Below, one piece after another: positions 6,567 to 14,652 of a stretch of 14,826 nucleotides of DNA. Origin of the DNA: JAMCXS01 sp964459065 (lineage in GTDB: Bacteria > Acidobacteriota > Terriglobia > UBA7540). The number at the start of each line of letters is the position of its first letter. The first letter of the stretch is position 1. The translations under genes and the position numbers were made by a program. The stretch covers positions 1 to 14,826 of the forward strand of contig CAYWMN010000076.1 in NCBI GenBank assembly GCA_964459065.1. Direction: 5' to 3'. The notes beneath the pieces are model-generated. The model was given only the letters and a program-made list of their open reading frames with translations. It had not been told where the DNA came from and searched no databases.

Positions 6567-6962
6567 TCAGTGAGCTTCTGGAGAGTCCAGCGGTCTTCCC
6601 AAAACCAAGGACAACGTCCGATACAACAGTTCCAAATCCACCGGCTTCGTCAGGAATTCGTTCGCACCGAGATCCTTCACCATGGAAGCGGCGCTCGGGT
6701 CGATGCTGCCACTCAACACAACAACCGGAATCTGATTGGTCTTTGAGGAATTCTTAAGCTGTTTAAGAACCGCAACTCCCGTGCCGCCCGGCATTTGAAT
6801 GTCCAGAAGGATCACGTCGGGCAAGGTCTTAATGGCGGTTATCCATGCTTGGATAGCATCATACGCCACGGTCACTTTGAATCCCTTATCCTTGAGGCGG
6901 GCGGATAGCATCAAGGTTTGGACTCGGTCATCGTCGGCTACCAGAATCTTCAAGAGAGACAT
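6567..6962 (-). CDS. Single-domain response regulator (receiver only)
   Basis: The protein is 131 residues and a complete CheY-like receiver with no output domain. The acidic pocket is D10-D11-D12, the phosphoacceptor is D54 (VILLDIQMPG), the switch Ser is S84 (VVLSGS), and the conserved Lys is K106 (LTKPVD). All key residues are intact, so it should be phosphorylatable. Its start lies inside the 3' end of the HPt gene (35-nt overlap). The two are probably one transcript and may form the last two steps of a phosphorelay, with this protein acting by protein-protein contact. No kinase gene lies beside them. Confidence 0.92.
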   Translation of the reverse strand: MSLLKILVADDDRVQTLMLSARLKDKGFKVTVAYDAIQAWITAIKTLPDVILLDIQMPGGTGVAVLKQLKNSSKTNQIPVVVLSGSIDPSAASMVKDLGANEFLTKPVDLELLYRTLSLVLGRPLDSPEAH

Positions 6963-7446
6963 TTCCCTTTCTCTGCATTTCCTTGAGGGCGGGCCAGAGT
7001 TGCTGGATCGAATTATCGAGCAAGCGATAGACTTCCTCGGCGCGGGCTAAATCGCCCCCGCGACCGATCTTTTCAAGGTCCAGAGCTGCCTCCTGAGCCG
7101 TGTGGGCGCCGAAGACGCCCACCGAGCTCTTGAGAGAGTGGGCAGCCTTTTCGAGGCTGTTCGCGTCATGGCGCGTGATCGCCTCCCGGACGGCGGACAG
7201 TAAGTCGGGGCCAATGTCGAGAAATAACGTTGCCATTTCCCCCAGGAGCTCCCGGTCCCCCTCCACGTAGGCCAACGCCTCGTCCCAATTCATAATCGCT
7301 TCCTGACGGCCGGCCGGGACCTCCTCCGGTTCCCCATGAAAGGAGAGTTCCTTGTCCTGCAGGGTTTCCGCTTGAGTTGTAGCTTCCGGCGGCGTGTTCG
7401 GTCGTTTGGGCGCGGGGTGGGATTGGCCATCGGGCGGCGACTTCAT
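6928..7446 (-). CDS. Histidine phosphotransfer (HPt) domain protein
   Basis: Residues about 52-165 form an HPt four-helix bundle. The phosphorylatable histidine is H103 in AAHSLKSSVGVFGA, followed by the usual LE-KIGRGGDL helix. Residues 1-51 are Pro/Gln/Glu-rich and unstructured. The ATG at 7446 gives 172 residues. A second in-frame ATG at 7293 (MNWDEAL) has AGGA with 7-nt spacing and gives a bare 121-residue HPt protein; I consider it an equally likely start. The N-terminal segment resembles the linkers that precede a C-terminal HPt in hybrid histidine kinases, so the gene may be the detached tail of one. The gene overlaps the downstream receiver gene by 35 nt. It should shuttle phosphate between an unlinked hybrid kinase and the receiver protein. 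Confidence 0.85.
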   Translation of the reverse strand: MKSPPDGQSHPAPKRPNTPPEATTQAETLQDKELSFHGEPEEVPAGRQEAIMNWDEALAYVEGDRELLGEMATLFLDIGPDLLSAVREAITRHDANSLEKAAHSLKSSVGVFGAHTAQEAALDLEKIGRGGDLARAEEVYRLLDNSIQQLWPALKEMQRKGNVSLEDSGSRR

Positions 7447-7710
7447 CGCAACTCACTTTCCAGGACTGCTGCGCGTTAACGCTTACCTCTGAGGAAGCAG
7501 CCCGCTCGCCCATAGCTCGCCTGACGCGTGTGGCGCGATCGCGGCCCCTCTGAATGTGAATCGGCCTTGTTACGCATTTCTTTAATGGGTGAATTGGCTG
7601 GAACCAGGCGATTAAAGGGGGCTGGTATGGGGCAGGAAGTGTGAACCGATCCCGATTGAGCAAGATACCGTCAAAGGGGGTAGGCGAGCCGGACGCTATA
7701 AGGTCTGTTG

Positions 7711-7755
7711 GCCAAGTGGGTTCGGCTTGGCGAAGCCGGGAAACCCGGCGCCCAC
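7711..7755. ncRNA. Candidate structured RNA element with alternative hairpins
   Basis: Several stems compete here. GCCAAG (7711-7716) pairs with CTTGGC (7726-7731). GGGTTCGGCTT (7718-7728) pairs with AAGCCG plus AACCC (7733-7738, 7742-7746) around loop GGCG with a 3-nt bulge. GCCGGG (7735-7740) pairs with CCCGGC (7744-7749) around AAA. GTGGG (7716-7720) can pair with CCCAC (7751-7755). Mutually exclusive stems are typical of leader regulators or terminators. On the minus strand the element lies upstream of the HPt gene and downstream of the GH38 gene. Function is not known. Confidence 0.3.
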
Positions 7756-7815
7756 GAATTACTGCCTGAGCGCCCCCCGGAAGCTTAGGCAATCGAGCAG
7801 AGTTCTCCGTTCACG

Positions 7816-7841
7816 CCAGCGCTGGACCCACCCACGGTGGG
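7816..7841. repeat. Palindrome and adjacent hairpin
   Basis: A perfect 10-bp palindrome CCAGCGCTGG (7816-7825) is followed after one base by CCCACC-CAC-GGTGGG (7827-7841), a perfect 6-bp stem with a 3-nt loop. The cluster lies about 85 bp past the GH38 stop codon on the minus strand and could help end that transcript, although no T-tract follows. Confidence 0.4.
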
Positions 7842-7924
7842 CAAGTCACAGCAATTTCATCACGCTTTTCATGGTTCGATTATCGCAAACGAAAAGGCCC
7901 CGCCCGGCTTCATCTTAATATTCC

Positions 7925-10900
7925 TCATTCCTCTTTACGACCCGGATCACCCTTCTCCGTGGCGACGATCCGCAGCGTAATGATCTGATGGGGCTTAACG
8001 GGAACTTCCACGGAGTTTCCGTCCACCTGGAGCTGCGACTGATTCTGCTCAACGGCGTTGGCGATCCAGGCCTGCTGCAGGTGGAACATCGGGAAAGTGA
8101 GCCTGGCCGTTGCGCTTTCGCCTCCAACCTCCAGCAGACGCACGATGGTCCCGTGAGAGTTCATCGCGGCCTTCCAGTCTTCCACCACCACGTTCGGCGC
8201 ACTGACGGTGAGGAAGCTGTGCGGAGCCGGGGTGAGAGGCCGGGGAGGATTGTCATACTTGTCTTTCGCCGGAATCACCTGGTCGTGTTCGAGCGGCGTC
8301 ATCGCGTCACGTCCGAAATGCGCCAGAGAGTTCGGGGAAAGATTCTCGCCGCTGGTCAGCACGTAGCGGAAAGTGTATCGGCCTTTCTGCACGCGGCCAT
8401 AATTCGCATCCCAGTAATTGTTGATCGGATAGGAATAGACCGTGGCGTCTTTGGGCTGGAACTTCTTCGGCCAGGTTCCGCGATTGATGTCGCCCAGGCA
8501 AACCAGCGGGGCGTCAACCGGAACCAATCCCACGGAAAACTGAGCGCCCTTCACGCGTACCCAGTGCTGCACCGTGAACCACTCCAGGCTGCCGCCCTTC
8601 AGGATATTGCGAGCGGGATCGACCCATCCGTTCTGAATCTCGTAGCTGAAATCCGGATGGTCGATGGCAAAGGGGAATGCAAAGTAGACCGCTTCATTGT
8701 GCATCTCGGGCTTTTTATCCAGGTGATCGACGAACTCAATCTTCTTCTGATGGTTGAAGAGAATCACATCCGTTTTGATCCGCGGCGCGGCCACCCCGCT
8801 GGTTTCATAAGTCATGATGGTTCCGTAGGAGGTCCTGCGGATGCCGGTCACGCGCCCGCCGCTCGAGGGATGAATAGCAAGTTTGGGCACGGCCCGGCCG
8901 AAGTTCAGTCGCATAATTCGCGAATTATGGCCGCCCGCAACGTAAACGTACTGGTTGGCGCGATAGGGGCTGGACGGATTGACCAGTTCTTTGCCGAGCT
9001 GCTTGTCGTAAATGCTCTTGATAGCGCCGGAAGCGGGATCAAAGACCACTCGGTAGTAGGCGTTCTCAATCGAGTTGCTGATGGGTAAAGACGCCTCTTG
9101 CGCTGCCGGGTTGGCGCCCGCCGCGGCGGGAACAATCTTGTAACACTTGTATCCCATGGAGGGCACTTTGCGCGCCAGGAAGCGGACGTGGTTGTACCCG
9201 TTGCCGCGCCGGAGAACTTGATACGGCACCACGTTCATGTCCGGGTACTCCTCAAGCTGCATGTCGTCGTTGATGTCGGCTTCGACAAAGCCGCTGCGCT
9301 GCCAGCTGAGTGGATTGAACACCACGATGGTGAGCGGAGGCATGTGGATCTGGTCGGCAAGCTGGCTGAGAGATTGATCCAGGATCGAGCGAATCTCCTG
9401 GCGCGAGTTCACGGCGAACTGGTTCTTGGTAAACATCTGACGCGTGGTTTGATTGCTGTGGGGACGCGTGAATCCGCCCCAGGAAGTGAAGGTGTGCTCG
9501 GCAAAAAGATCCAGGTTTTGCCACATCCGGCGAATCAGATGCTGCTCTCCGGCCGCGTCCTTCTGCACATAGGTGCCGAGGGTTGAAAGCTTTTCGGCCG
9601 AAAGAGCCCGCTGCTGGTTCGAGCGGTCGATGGCGACGTAACGCGCGTCGGAGCCGATGCCGTCTTCCCAATAAGGCCCGCCGTCGCCTCGAACGGTGGG
9701 CAGTTCCTTGCCGTAATGCTTGTCGATGTACCGGAAATATTGCGGGAAGGTGGCGATGACGAACTTCGGGTAGGTGTACATCGCGTTCCACTTTTCGATG
9801 AATTCCGAATCGCCGGGAACGAACTGCCGGTTTTCCACCTGGGTGCCGAACATCAAAGCCACGTCCGGTTTGTAGGAGGGGCTGTCATAGGTCTGGAGAA
9901 ACGTCGGCAGCGACTCGCGGCAGGCTTCCACCTGAGCCGGCAACTGGCAGGTGAAGGTCAATTGCTGGTATTGCCGCGCATAGGACATGAGAACCTTGCT
10001 GCCGTCCGGGCCTTCCCACCAGAAAGGCGATTTCGTGTTCCATTTCCCCCAGAGCAGGATGGGCGCGCGATAGCTGTTGGCTGCGGCGGCTAGATAACGG
10101 ATGCCCAGCGCGTTCAGGATCGATGGATAGGACCAAGTGTAACTGGGAACATCCGTGATGTTGGCGTAATCGAACGCGATTCCGTATTTCTGATGGAGGT
10201 GGTAAGAGTAGAAAGTCGACCGGATCAGCCCTTCCAGGCTGGCGTATCCCGTCAGCAGGTTCGCGTATTGGGCCGGCACGACAATTCTGTCCTCCCGGGC
10301 AAGTTTCAAGAAAGCTTGCCTGGCGGCAGGCTTGCGGGTGGCCAGGTAGTGCTGAGCAATCAAGCTGCCGTCGAGCGACCAGCGCATGCTCGGATGTTTG
10401 GGAAGATACTTGATCAGCGTGTCCGTGTTGCGATCGTGGCTTTCAAATACTTTGCCGCGGTAATCGGTAAAGCCCACGTCCAGGTGCATGTGCGGCACCA
10501 CGTAGATCGTCCACTTCTTCGCCGGCCGGAAGGTTACCTTCTTCTTTACGGTCTTCCCATTGGCGTGCAAGGTGAGTTCGGCGGGCGCCGGCGCGGAAAG
10601 CGCCGGAACCATAAATTCAAACCTCTGGTCGCCGAAATCCTGGTCCGGAGAAAGCTTTGCGTCATAGTGGTGGCCGGCAAGCGTCAGGCGCACCGTTCCG
10701 CGCCGAACCTTCCTGCCCAGCCGGGCCGTCACCTGCACGGCCTCTTCCAGGTTGCCGGCTTTTTGAGCGTAGAGGATGGTCGGGTTTACGCTGATTTGGG
10801 GCTTGAAGGATACCTTTTGCGGAGCGTGCGAGAGGCGAAGCGCGTCGTAGGTGATCCAGGAATCGGCCGGGCCGCTGTGGGGTTGATCCACCGCCGTCAG

Positions 10901-11416
10901 GACCAGCTTGTTCCGGCCCTTATGCAAGGCCCCGCCGGGCAGGTCAATGTTGATTTCGCCGCCGCTGTAAATCGGGACCCACAGTTCGCGAACCCCGGGG
11001 TAATAGCTGAGCTTGCGGGGTAAATAATACCCGCCCTTTTGCCCGTTGATGGAGATTTCTAGCTTGGGAACGCGAGGATCGTAAAGCAGCTCGGAAATCG
11101 TCAGCCGGTACGTCCCATGGGGTTTTGACCCCAGGTCAAAAAGGATCGTAAACGGATGCGGCCGCGAGCCTTCCGTGTTGTTTTGCGAGCCGGGCTGGCG
11201 GGAAGGCCAATCCTTGTTGGTGCTCTTCCCCACAATGTAAACGGGATTGTAGCTTGGATTGCCGACGGGCGCCTGCTCATTAAATTCGTGGGGAGATTGG
11301 TTGAAGATCCCAATCTGCCATACCGTGGTCTGGGCGCCGCGTAAGTTGCCGGCGGGCAACAGAACATAGAGCGGCAAAATGAACGCGAAGGCTAGTGCTT
11401 TGCGCAGAAAATTCAT
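7925..11416 (-). CDS. Secreted GH38-family alpha-mannosidase with N-terminal PL4-type carbohydrate-binding domain
   Basis: The protein has 1163 residues. AGGAGG 5 nt upstream fixes the start. Residues 1-28 are a Sec signal peptide. Residues about 30-200 (WQIGIFNQSPHEFN, NKDWPS, RPHPFTILFDLG, KLEISINGQ, WITYDALRLS) match the rhamnogalacturonan-lyase (PL4) domain III, a galactose-binding-like fold. A beta domain follows to about 300. The GH38 catalytic module starts at VVPHMHLDVGFTDY, where H309 or H311 and D313 correspond to metal ligands. D422 (ITDVPSYTW) is at the position of the nucleophile aspartate, and H641 (FAEHTF) fits the later zinc histidine. The remaining half to 1163 is the large beta-sandwich part of GH38 enzymes. 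Retaining zinc-dependent cleavage of alpha-mannosidic bonds is the family reaction; the DPFGHS nucleophile motif is much altered, so the actual substrate could differ. It stands alone on the minus strand. The signal peptide and binding domain suggest extracellular or periplasmic polysaccharide breakdown. Confidence 0.88.
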   Translation of the reverse strand: MNFLRKALAFAFILPLYVLLPAGNLRGAQTTVWQIGIFNQSPHEFNEQAPVGNPSYNPVYIVGKSTNKDWPSRQPGSQNNTEGSRPHPFTILFDLGSKPHGTYRLTISELLYDPRVPKLEISINGQKGGYYLPRKLSYYPGVRELWVPIYSGGEINIDLPGGALHKGRNKLVLTAVDQPHSGPADSWITYDALRLSHAPQKVSFKPQISVNPTILYAQKAGNLEEAVQVTARLGRKVRRGTVRLTLAGHHYDAKLSPDQDFGDQRFEFMVPALSAPAPAELTLHANGKTVKKKVTFRPAKKWTIYVVPHMHLDVGFTDYRGKVFESHDRNTDTLIKYLPKHPSMRWSLDGSLIAQHYLATRKPAARQAFLKLAREDRIVVPAQYANLLTGYASLEGLIRSTFYSYHLHQKYGIAFDYANITDVPSYTWSYPSILNALGIRYLAAAANSYRAPILLWGKWNTKSPFWWEGPDGSKVLMSYARQYQQLTFTCQLPAQVEACRESLPTFLQTYDSPSYKPDVALMFGTQVENRQFVPGDSEFIEKWNAMYTYPKFVIATFPQYFRYIDKHYGKELPTVRGDGGPYWEDGIGSDARYVAIDRSNQQRALSAEKLSTLGTYVQKDAAGEQHLIRRMWQNLDLFAEHTFTSWGGFTRPHSNQTTRQMFTKNQFAVNSRQEIRSILDQSLSQLADQIHMPPLTIVVFNPLSWQRSGFVEADINDDMQLEEYPDMNVVPYQVLRRGNGYNHVRFLARKVPSMGYKCYKIVPAAAGANPAAQEASLPISNSIENAYYRVVFDPASGAIKSIYDKQLGKELVNPSSPYRANQYVYVAGGHNSRIMRLNFGRAVPKLAIHPSSGGRVTGIRRTSYGTIMTYETSGVAAPRIKTDVILFNHQKKIEFVDHLDKKPEMHNEAVYFAFPFAIDHPDFSYEIQNGWVDPARNILKGGSLEWFTVQHWVRVKGAQFSVGLVPVDAPLVCLGDINRGTWPKKFQPKDATVYSYPINNYWDANYGRVQKGRYTFRYVLTSGENLSPNSLAHFGRDAMTPLEHDQVIPAKDKYDNPPRPLTPAPHSFLTVSAPNVVVEDWKAAMNSHGTIVRLLEVGGESATARLTFPMFHLQQAWIANAVEQNQSQLQVDGNSVEVPVKPHQIITLRIVATEKGDPGRKEE

Positions 11417-11568
11417 TAGAACCTCCTCGGAGGGCGGCTTTCAAGCACGCGCTGCGAGTGCTGGGGATGGGCCGGCGGAAGGTTGTGCTTTGCCTGACCG
11501 GAAATGCTGGAAGATATCATAATCTTTAAAAAGAATTGCTGATCCGGTCGTCATGATCCTTGTCGTTT

Positions 11569-12510
11569 TCAGGAGGCGAGGGTCGAGCGGAACCAGGCGA
11601 CGGTCTTCTTTAAGCCTTCCTCAAATCGTATTTTGGGCTCGTAACCTAACAACTGCCGGGCCCGGGTAATGTCGGCGTGCGAATGTTGAACGTCGCCGGT
11701 GCGCGGCGCGCCGTAGCGGGGCGTTACCTGGCAGCCGAAAATACCATTGAGCAGATGAATCGTCTCATTCAGCGTGTGGCGCTCGCCGGTGCCGACGTTG
11801 ATGACTTTCCCCACCGGGCCGGCGGCAGTGCAGGCGCGGAGCGTTGCATCGACGGCGTTGTCCACGTAGGTGAAATCGCGCGACTGCTCGCCGTCGCCGT
11901 AAATGGTCGGAATCTCTCCGCGCTGAAAAGCCGCAATAAAAAGCGAGAGTACGCCCGAATAAGCGGAATCGGGCGCCTGCCGGGGCCCGAAGATATTAAA
12001 ATAGCGGAGCGGCACGGTTTCAAGCCCGTAGACGCGGGTAAAAATCTGGCAGTAATATTCGCCGGCCAGCTTGGCCAGCGCATAAGGTGAAAGCGGCCGC
12101 GGCTCCTGCGATTCCTCGCGGGGAAGCGTGGGGTGATCCCCGTAGGCGGACGAAGATGCTGCAAAGACCACGCGCTTTGCCCCGGCGTCGCGCGCGGCCA
12201 CCAGGACGTTGAGCGTCCCGTCAAGGTTCACGGCGTTGCAGGTGAGCGGGTCCTCGACCGAACGCGGCACGGAAGGAATCGCGGCCAGATGGGCCACATA
12301 ATCCACACCCTCAAAGAGGGGCCGGATGGCGTCCAGGTCTCGAACGTCGTCCTGATGCCATTCAATCTTTTGCCGGACTGCTTCGAGGTTCTCGGCGTGG
12401 CCGGTGGAAAGATTGTCGATGACGCGAACGCTTTCCCCCCGCCGCAGAAGTTCGTCAACAATGTTCGAGCCGATGAAGCCTGCGCCTCCGGTTACCAGGT
12501 ATAATGCCAT
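11569..12510 (-). CDS. NAD-dependent sugar-nucleotide epimerase/dehydratase (extended SDR)
   Basis: The protein is 313 residues from the ATG at 12510, preceded by AAGGAT. An open frame extends upstream to 12675, but those 55 codons are not SDR-like, and the Rossmann fold normally begins within a few residues of the true start. The NAD motif is GGAGFIG (8-14), with D at the end of the second strand (VIDNLS) for NAD preference, HLAA, a SSSAYG catalytic Ser segment, and Y143-ALA-K147. The C-terminal half has RYFNIFGPRQ and GDGEQSRDFTYVDN, typical of UDP-hexose 4-epimerases of the GalE/WbpP type. The exact substrate (UDP-Glc/Gal, UDP-GlcNAc or the uronic acid forms) cannot be told from sequence alone. 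It is divergent from the HpnD-like gene, and a glycosyltransferase follows nearby, so a surface-polysaccharide or glycolipid role is likely. Confidence 0.9.
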   Translation of the reverse strand: MALYLVTGGAGFIGSNIVDELLRRGESVRVIDNLSTGHAENLEAVRQKIEWHQDDVRDLDAIRPLFEGVDYVAHLAAIPSVPRSVEDPLTCNAVNLDGTLNVLVAARDAGAKRVVFAASSSAYGDHPTLPREESQEPRPLSPYALAKLAGEYYCQIFTRVYGLETVPLRYFNIFGPRQAPDSAYSGVLSLFIAAFQRGEIPTIYGDGEQSRDFTYVDNAVDATLRACTAAGPVGKVINVGTGERHTLNETIHLLNGIFGCQVTPRYGAPRTGDVQHSHADITRARQLLGYEPKIRFEEGLKKTVAWFRSTLAS

Positions 12511-12753
12511 GGGATCCTTATCCTTTGAGTCATCAGTTATTTTACCCGCATATGAGGAATCGGGCCAATCGATGAGGGCCTTCCTCCGGGGGGTGCGCCT
12601 GTCAATCGCGGCGAACGTCCAAAAGGCGGCACCGCCCGCGGTCGAGTTTGACAAGGTGCGGGAAACGAAAACCAAAAGTATTATGATAAATCAGTTTCTA
12701 TGTTGTGGTGAATTGGCAATTGGGCGCGCGCCTTGCACTCCAGGTTTGCATTT

Positions 12754-13608
12754 ATGAGTATTCGGCCTCGGACACAACATTTTACCAACGCGGGGGTCAC
12801 CAACTTTTACTATTCCTTTGTCTTCCTGCCCCGCGAAAAACGCCAGGCGATTGAGGCTTTTTATGCTTTCGCGCGGCGCAGCGACGACGCCGCCGATAAC
12901 GCCCTGTTGCCCGAAGACGGGGAAAAAGAACTTCTTCAATGCCGAAGGGATCTCGATCGCTGTTACGCAGCGGCTCCCGGTTCCCAGGACTTCACGCCTG
13001 AACTCGCCGCGCTGGCCGAGGCCGTCCACCGCTTCAACATTCCCCAGGAACACTTTGAAGAGCTGTTCCGCGGAATCGAAATGGACCTTCGGCCCACGCG
13101 CTACCGCACCTTTGAGGACCTGTCGCTTTATTGCTACCGTGTCGCTTCTACCATCGGGCTGATTTCCATTGAGATTTTCGGCTACCGGAACCCCCGGACT
13201 CGCAAATACGCGGCCCATCTGGGCATGGCGCTGCAGATTGTGAACATCCTTCGCGACCTGAAGAGTGATGCCGAGCGAGGGCGGGTCTATTTGCCGGAAG
13301 AAGACCTGGAGCGCTTTAGCGTGCGGCCCGAGAGTTTTCTTGAGGGAAAGCCCGACGGCCGGTTCCGGGATCTGATGGAGTTTGAAGCCGAACGAGCGAA
13401 AAACTACTTTGCGCTGGCGCGGCAGGCTCTGCCGCCGGAAGATCGCCGGTCGATGGCCGTGGCTGAAATCATGGGCGCGGTTTACTGGAAACTGCTCCAG
13501 CGGATCGAACGGAACGGATATAACACTTTCCGGGAACGCATCCGCCTGCCCAAGCTCTTGAAGCTTTGGACGGCGCTTTCGGTTTACGCGGGCGCCCGGT
13601 GGCAATGA
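12754..13608 (+). CDS. hpnD: Squalene/phytoene synthase family protein, HpnD-like
   Basis: The protein is 284 residues from the ATG at 12754. A TTG at 12733 would add seven residues but has no ribosome binding site; a weak AGG lies 9 nt before the ATG. The trans-prenyltransferase head-to-head signature is complete: NFYYSFVFLP (17-26), the first Asp-rich motif D44-D45-A-A-D48, YRVASTIG, and the second motif NILRD168-LKSD172 followed by GRVYLPEEDL. The SFxFLP segment and the LQIVNILRD context fit HpnD (presqualene diphosphate synthase in the HpnCDE squalene route to hopanoids) better than HpnC or carotenoid CrtB, but the symbol is assigned by resemblance. HpnC, HpnE and squalene-hopene cyclase are not in the window. 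The gene converges with the GT2 gene (24-bp gap). Confidence 0.82.
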   Translation: MSIRPRTQHFTNAGVTNFYYSFVFLPREKRQAIEAFYAFARRSDDAADNALLPEDGEKELLQCRRDLDRCYAAAPGSQDFTPELAALAEAVHRFNIPQEHFEELFRGIEMDLRPTRYRTFEDLSLYCYRVASTIGLISIEIFGYRNPRTRKYAAHLGMALQIVNILRDLKSDAERGRVYLPEEDLERFSVRPESFLEGKPDGRFRDLMEFEAERAKNYFALARQALPPEDRRSMAVAEIMGAVYWKLLQRIERNGYNTFRERIRLPKLLKLWTALSVYAGARWQ

Positions 13609-13632
13609 GCGCGGCAGGACTTTTGGGGATTC

Positions 13633-14652
13633 TCACCGATAGAAGCCGACGCCGATTCCGGCGCCTTCGGCATCCTGGGATAATTGACGGCCGGAAATAA
13701 TTTCCTGGACAGCGTAGGTGGCCTTCCGCTGCGATTCATAATAAGTTCGTGTGACCAACTCACCCACCAGCCCGACGGAAAGAAATTGAATGCCGCTTAA
13801 AATCAGCAGCGCTGCAAGGATCAGGAGCGGCCCGTGCTGCAGCATCACCGACTGATGCAAAAAGATCTTCTTGAAGACCAGGAAGCATCCAATCAGGGAC
13901 CCGAGTCCCACGCCTGCAAACCCGAAAAGCCCGAAGAACTGCAGGGGCCGGGTTGCGTATTCCAGAAGGAATTTGATGCTGATCAAGTCGAGCATCACCC
14001 TGAAGGTGCGCGACAGCCCGTAGTTTGATTTGCCGCTCTTGCGGGGGATGTTCTTGATGGGAATTTCAACAATTCTGGCGCCCATGGAACTGGCGAGGGC
14101 CGGAATGAACCGGTGGTGCTCGCCGTAGAGCCGCATGTGCTGAAGAATTTCGCGGCGATAAGCCTTGAACGTGGTGCCAAAGTCGTGGATGGGCACGCCG
14201 GAGAGCTTGGCCATAAACCAGTTGGCGATGCGGCTGGGCAGGCGGCGCGTCAGCCAACGGTCCTGCCTTCTGTATCGCCAGCCGCTGACCAGGTCGTACC
14301 CCTCGTTGATTTTAGCGATAAATTGAGGAATCTCACCCGGGTCGTGCTGCAGGTCGCCGTCCAGCGAAATGATAACCTCTCCCTGGGCGTAGTCGAACCC
14401 GGCCTGCAGAGCCGTGGTCTGCCCGAAGTTCCTGCGCAATTTGACTGCCACCACGCGGTCGTCATGGGCGCAGATATCCGTCAGCAGGGCGTACGTCTTG
14501 TCCCGGCTTCCATCGTCTATAAAGACCACTTCATAGGAACCGCCGGCCGTGTTCATGATTTCCACGATCTTCATGTAGAGCGGCCGCAGATTGCCTTCCT
14601 CGTTGTAAAGAGGAACTACAACGGAATATCTTGTCGATTCGGGTCTATCCAT
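13633..14652 (-). CDS. Membrane-anchored GT2 glycosyltransferase (DPM1/GtrB-like)
   Basis: The protein has 339 residues. The N-terminal GT-A domain (about 8-235) has the usual run of motifs: VVPLYNEEGN (12-21), IDDGSRD (45-51), RNFGQTTALQAG (74-85) and the DXD site D98-G-D100 in LDGDLQHDP, then HDFGTTFKAYRRE with the acceptor-side residues. Two C-terminal membrane helices (about 240-265 and 275-305) anchor it, as in polyprenyl-phosphate glucose or mannose transferases of the GtrB/YfdH/ArnC type. The likely reaction is transfer of a sugar from a nucleotide sugar to undecaprenyl phosphate on the cytoplasmic face; donor unknown. GGAAGG lies about 10 nt upstream of the ATG. The start codon shares a base with the stop of the preceding gene (TGATG), so the two are probably translated in series. 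Confidence 0.92.
   Translation of the reverse strand: MDRPESTRYSVVVPLYNEEGNLRPLYMKIVEIMNTAGGSYEVVFIDDGSRDKTYALLTDICAHDDRVVAVKLRRNFGQTTALQAGFDYAQGEVIISLDGDLQHDPGEIPQFIAKINEGYDLVSGWRYRRQDRWLTRRLPSRIANWFMAKLSGVPIHDFGTTFKAYRREILQHMRLYGEHHRFIPALASSMGARIVEIPIKNIPRKSGKSNYGLSRTFRVMLDLISIKFLLEYATRPLQFFGLFGFAGVGLGSLIGCFLVFKKIFLHQSVMLQHGPLLILAALLILSGIQFLSVGLVGELVTRTYYESQRKATYAVQEIISGRQLSQDAEGAGIGVGFYR

Larger units (their letters stand above)
7447..7924. other. Gene-free interval rich in inverted repeats
   Basis: This interval separates the HPt gene from the end of the large GH38 gene, both on the minus strand. A long minus-strand open frame covers part of it, but it overlaps the HPt gene antisense-free in another frame and has no protein-like features. 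The interval contains two strong clusters of inverted repeats (7711-7755 and 7816-7841). I found no riboswitch family consensus I could match and no clear promoter. Confidence 0.5.

Noticed and set aside
6555..6580. tRNA-like string CCGTAGCTCAGT and the palindrome AGCTCA-G-TGAGCT
   Set aside because: No acceptor stem, anticodon arm or T-arm can be built around it, and it overlaps the end of the receiver gene. The palindrome sits on the stop codon with no T-tract.
6033..6746. A 237-codon plus-strand open frame spanning the end of the CehA-like gene and the convergent receiver gene
   Set aside because: It is out of frame with the CehA-like gene, overlaps the receiver gene antisense, and is Arg/Ser/Gly-rich without any domain.
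7640..7760. Possible cyclic-di-GMP, cobalamin or TPP riboswitch in the interval before the HPt gene
   Set aside because: None of the conserved boxes of these classes that I know could be found on either strand; only generic hairpins remain.
7166..7792. A 208-codon minus-strand open frame over the HPt gene and the gene-free interval
   Set aside because: It overlaps the clearly coding HPt frame, has Gly/Pro/Arg-rich composition typical of out-of-frame GC-rich DNA, and shows no domain.
7988..9088. Long plus-strand open frames opposite the GH38 gene, this being the longest (also 9098-9586 and 10193-11023)
   Set aside because: They mirror the high-GC codon pattern of the real minus-strand gene and lack any recognisable protein features.
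12511..12675. N-terminal extension of the epimerase to the ATG at 12675
   Set aside because: The extra 55 residues have no SDR character, and a ribosome binding site precedes the ATG at 12510, right before the NAD-binding motif.
12648..12687. TTGACA and TATTAT/TATGAT boxes before the HpnD-like gene
   Set aside because: The spacing between the boxes is 25 bp or more, too long for a sigma70 promoter.
12691..13605. A 304-codon minus-strand open frame opposite the HpnD-like gene
   Set aside because: It lies entirely antisense to a gene with intact catalytic motifs; it is a shadow frame.
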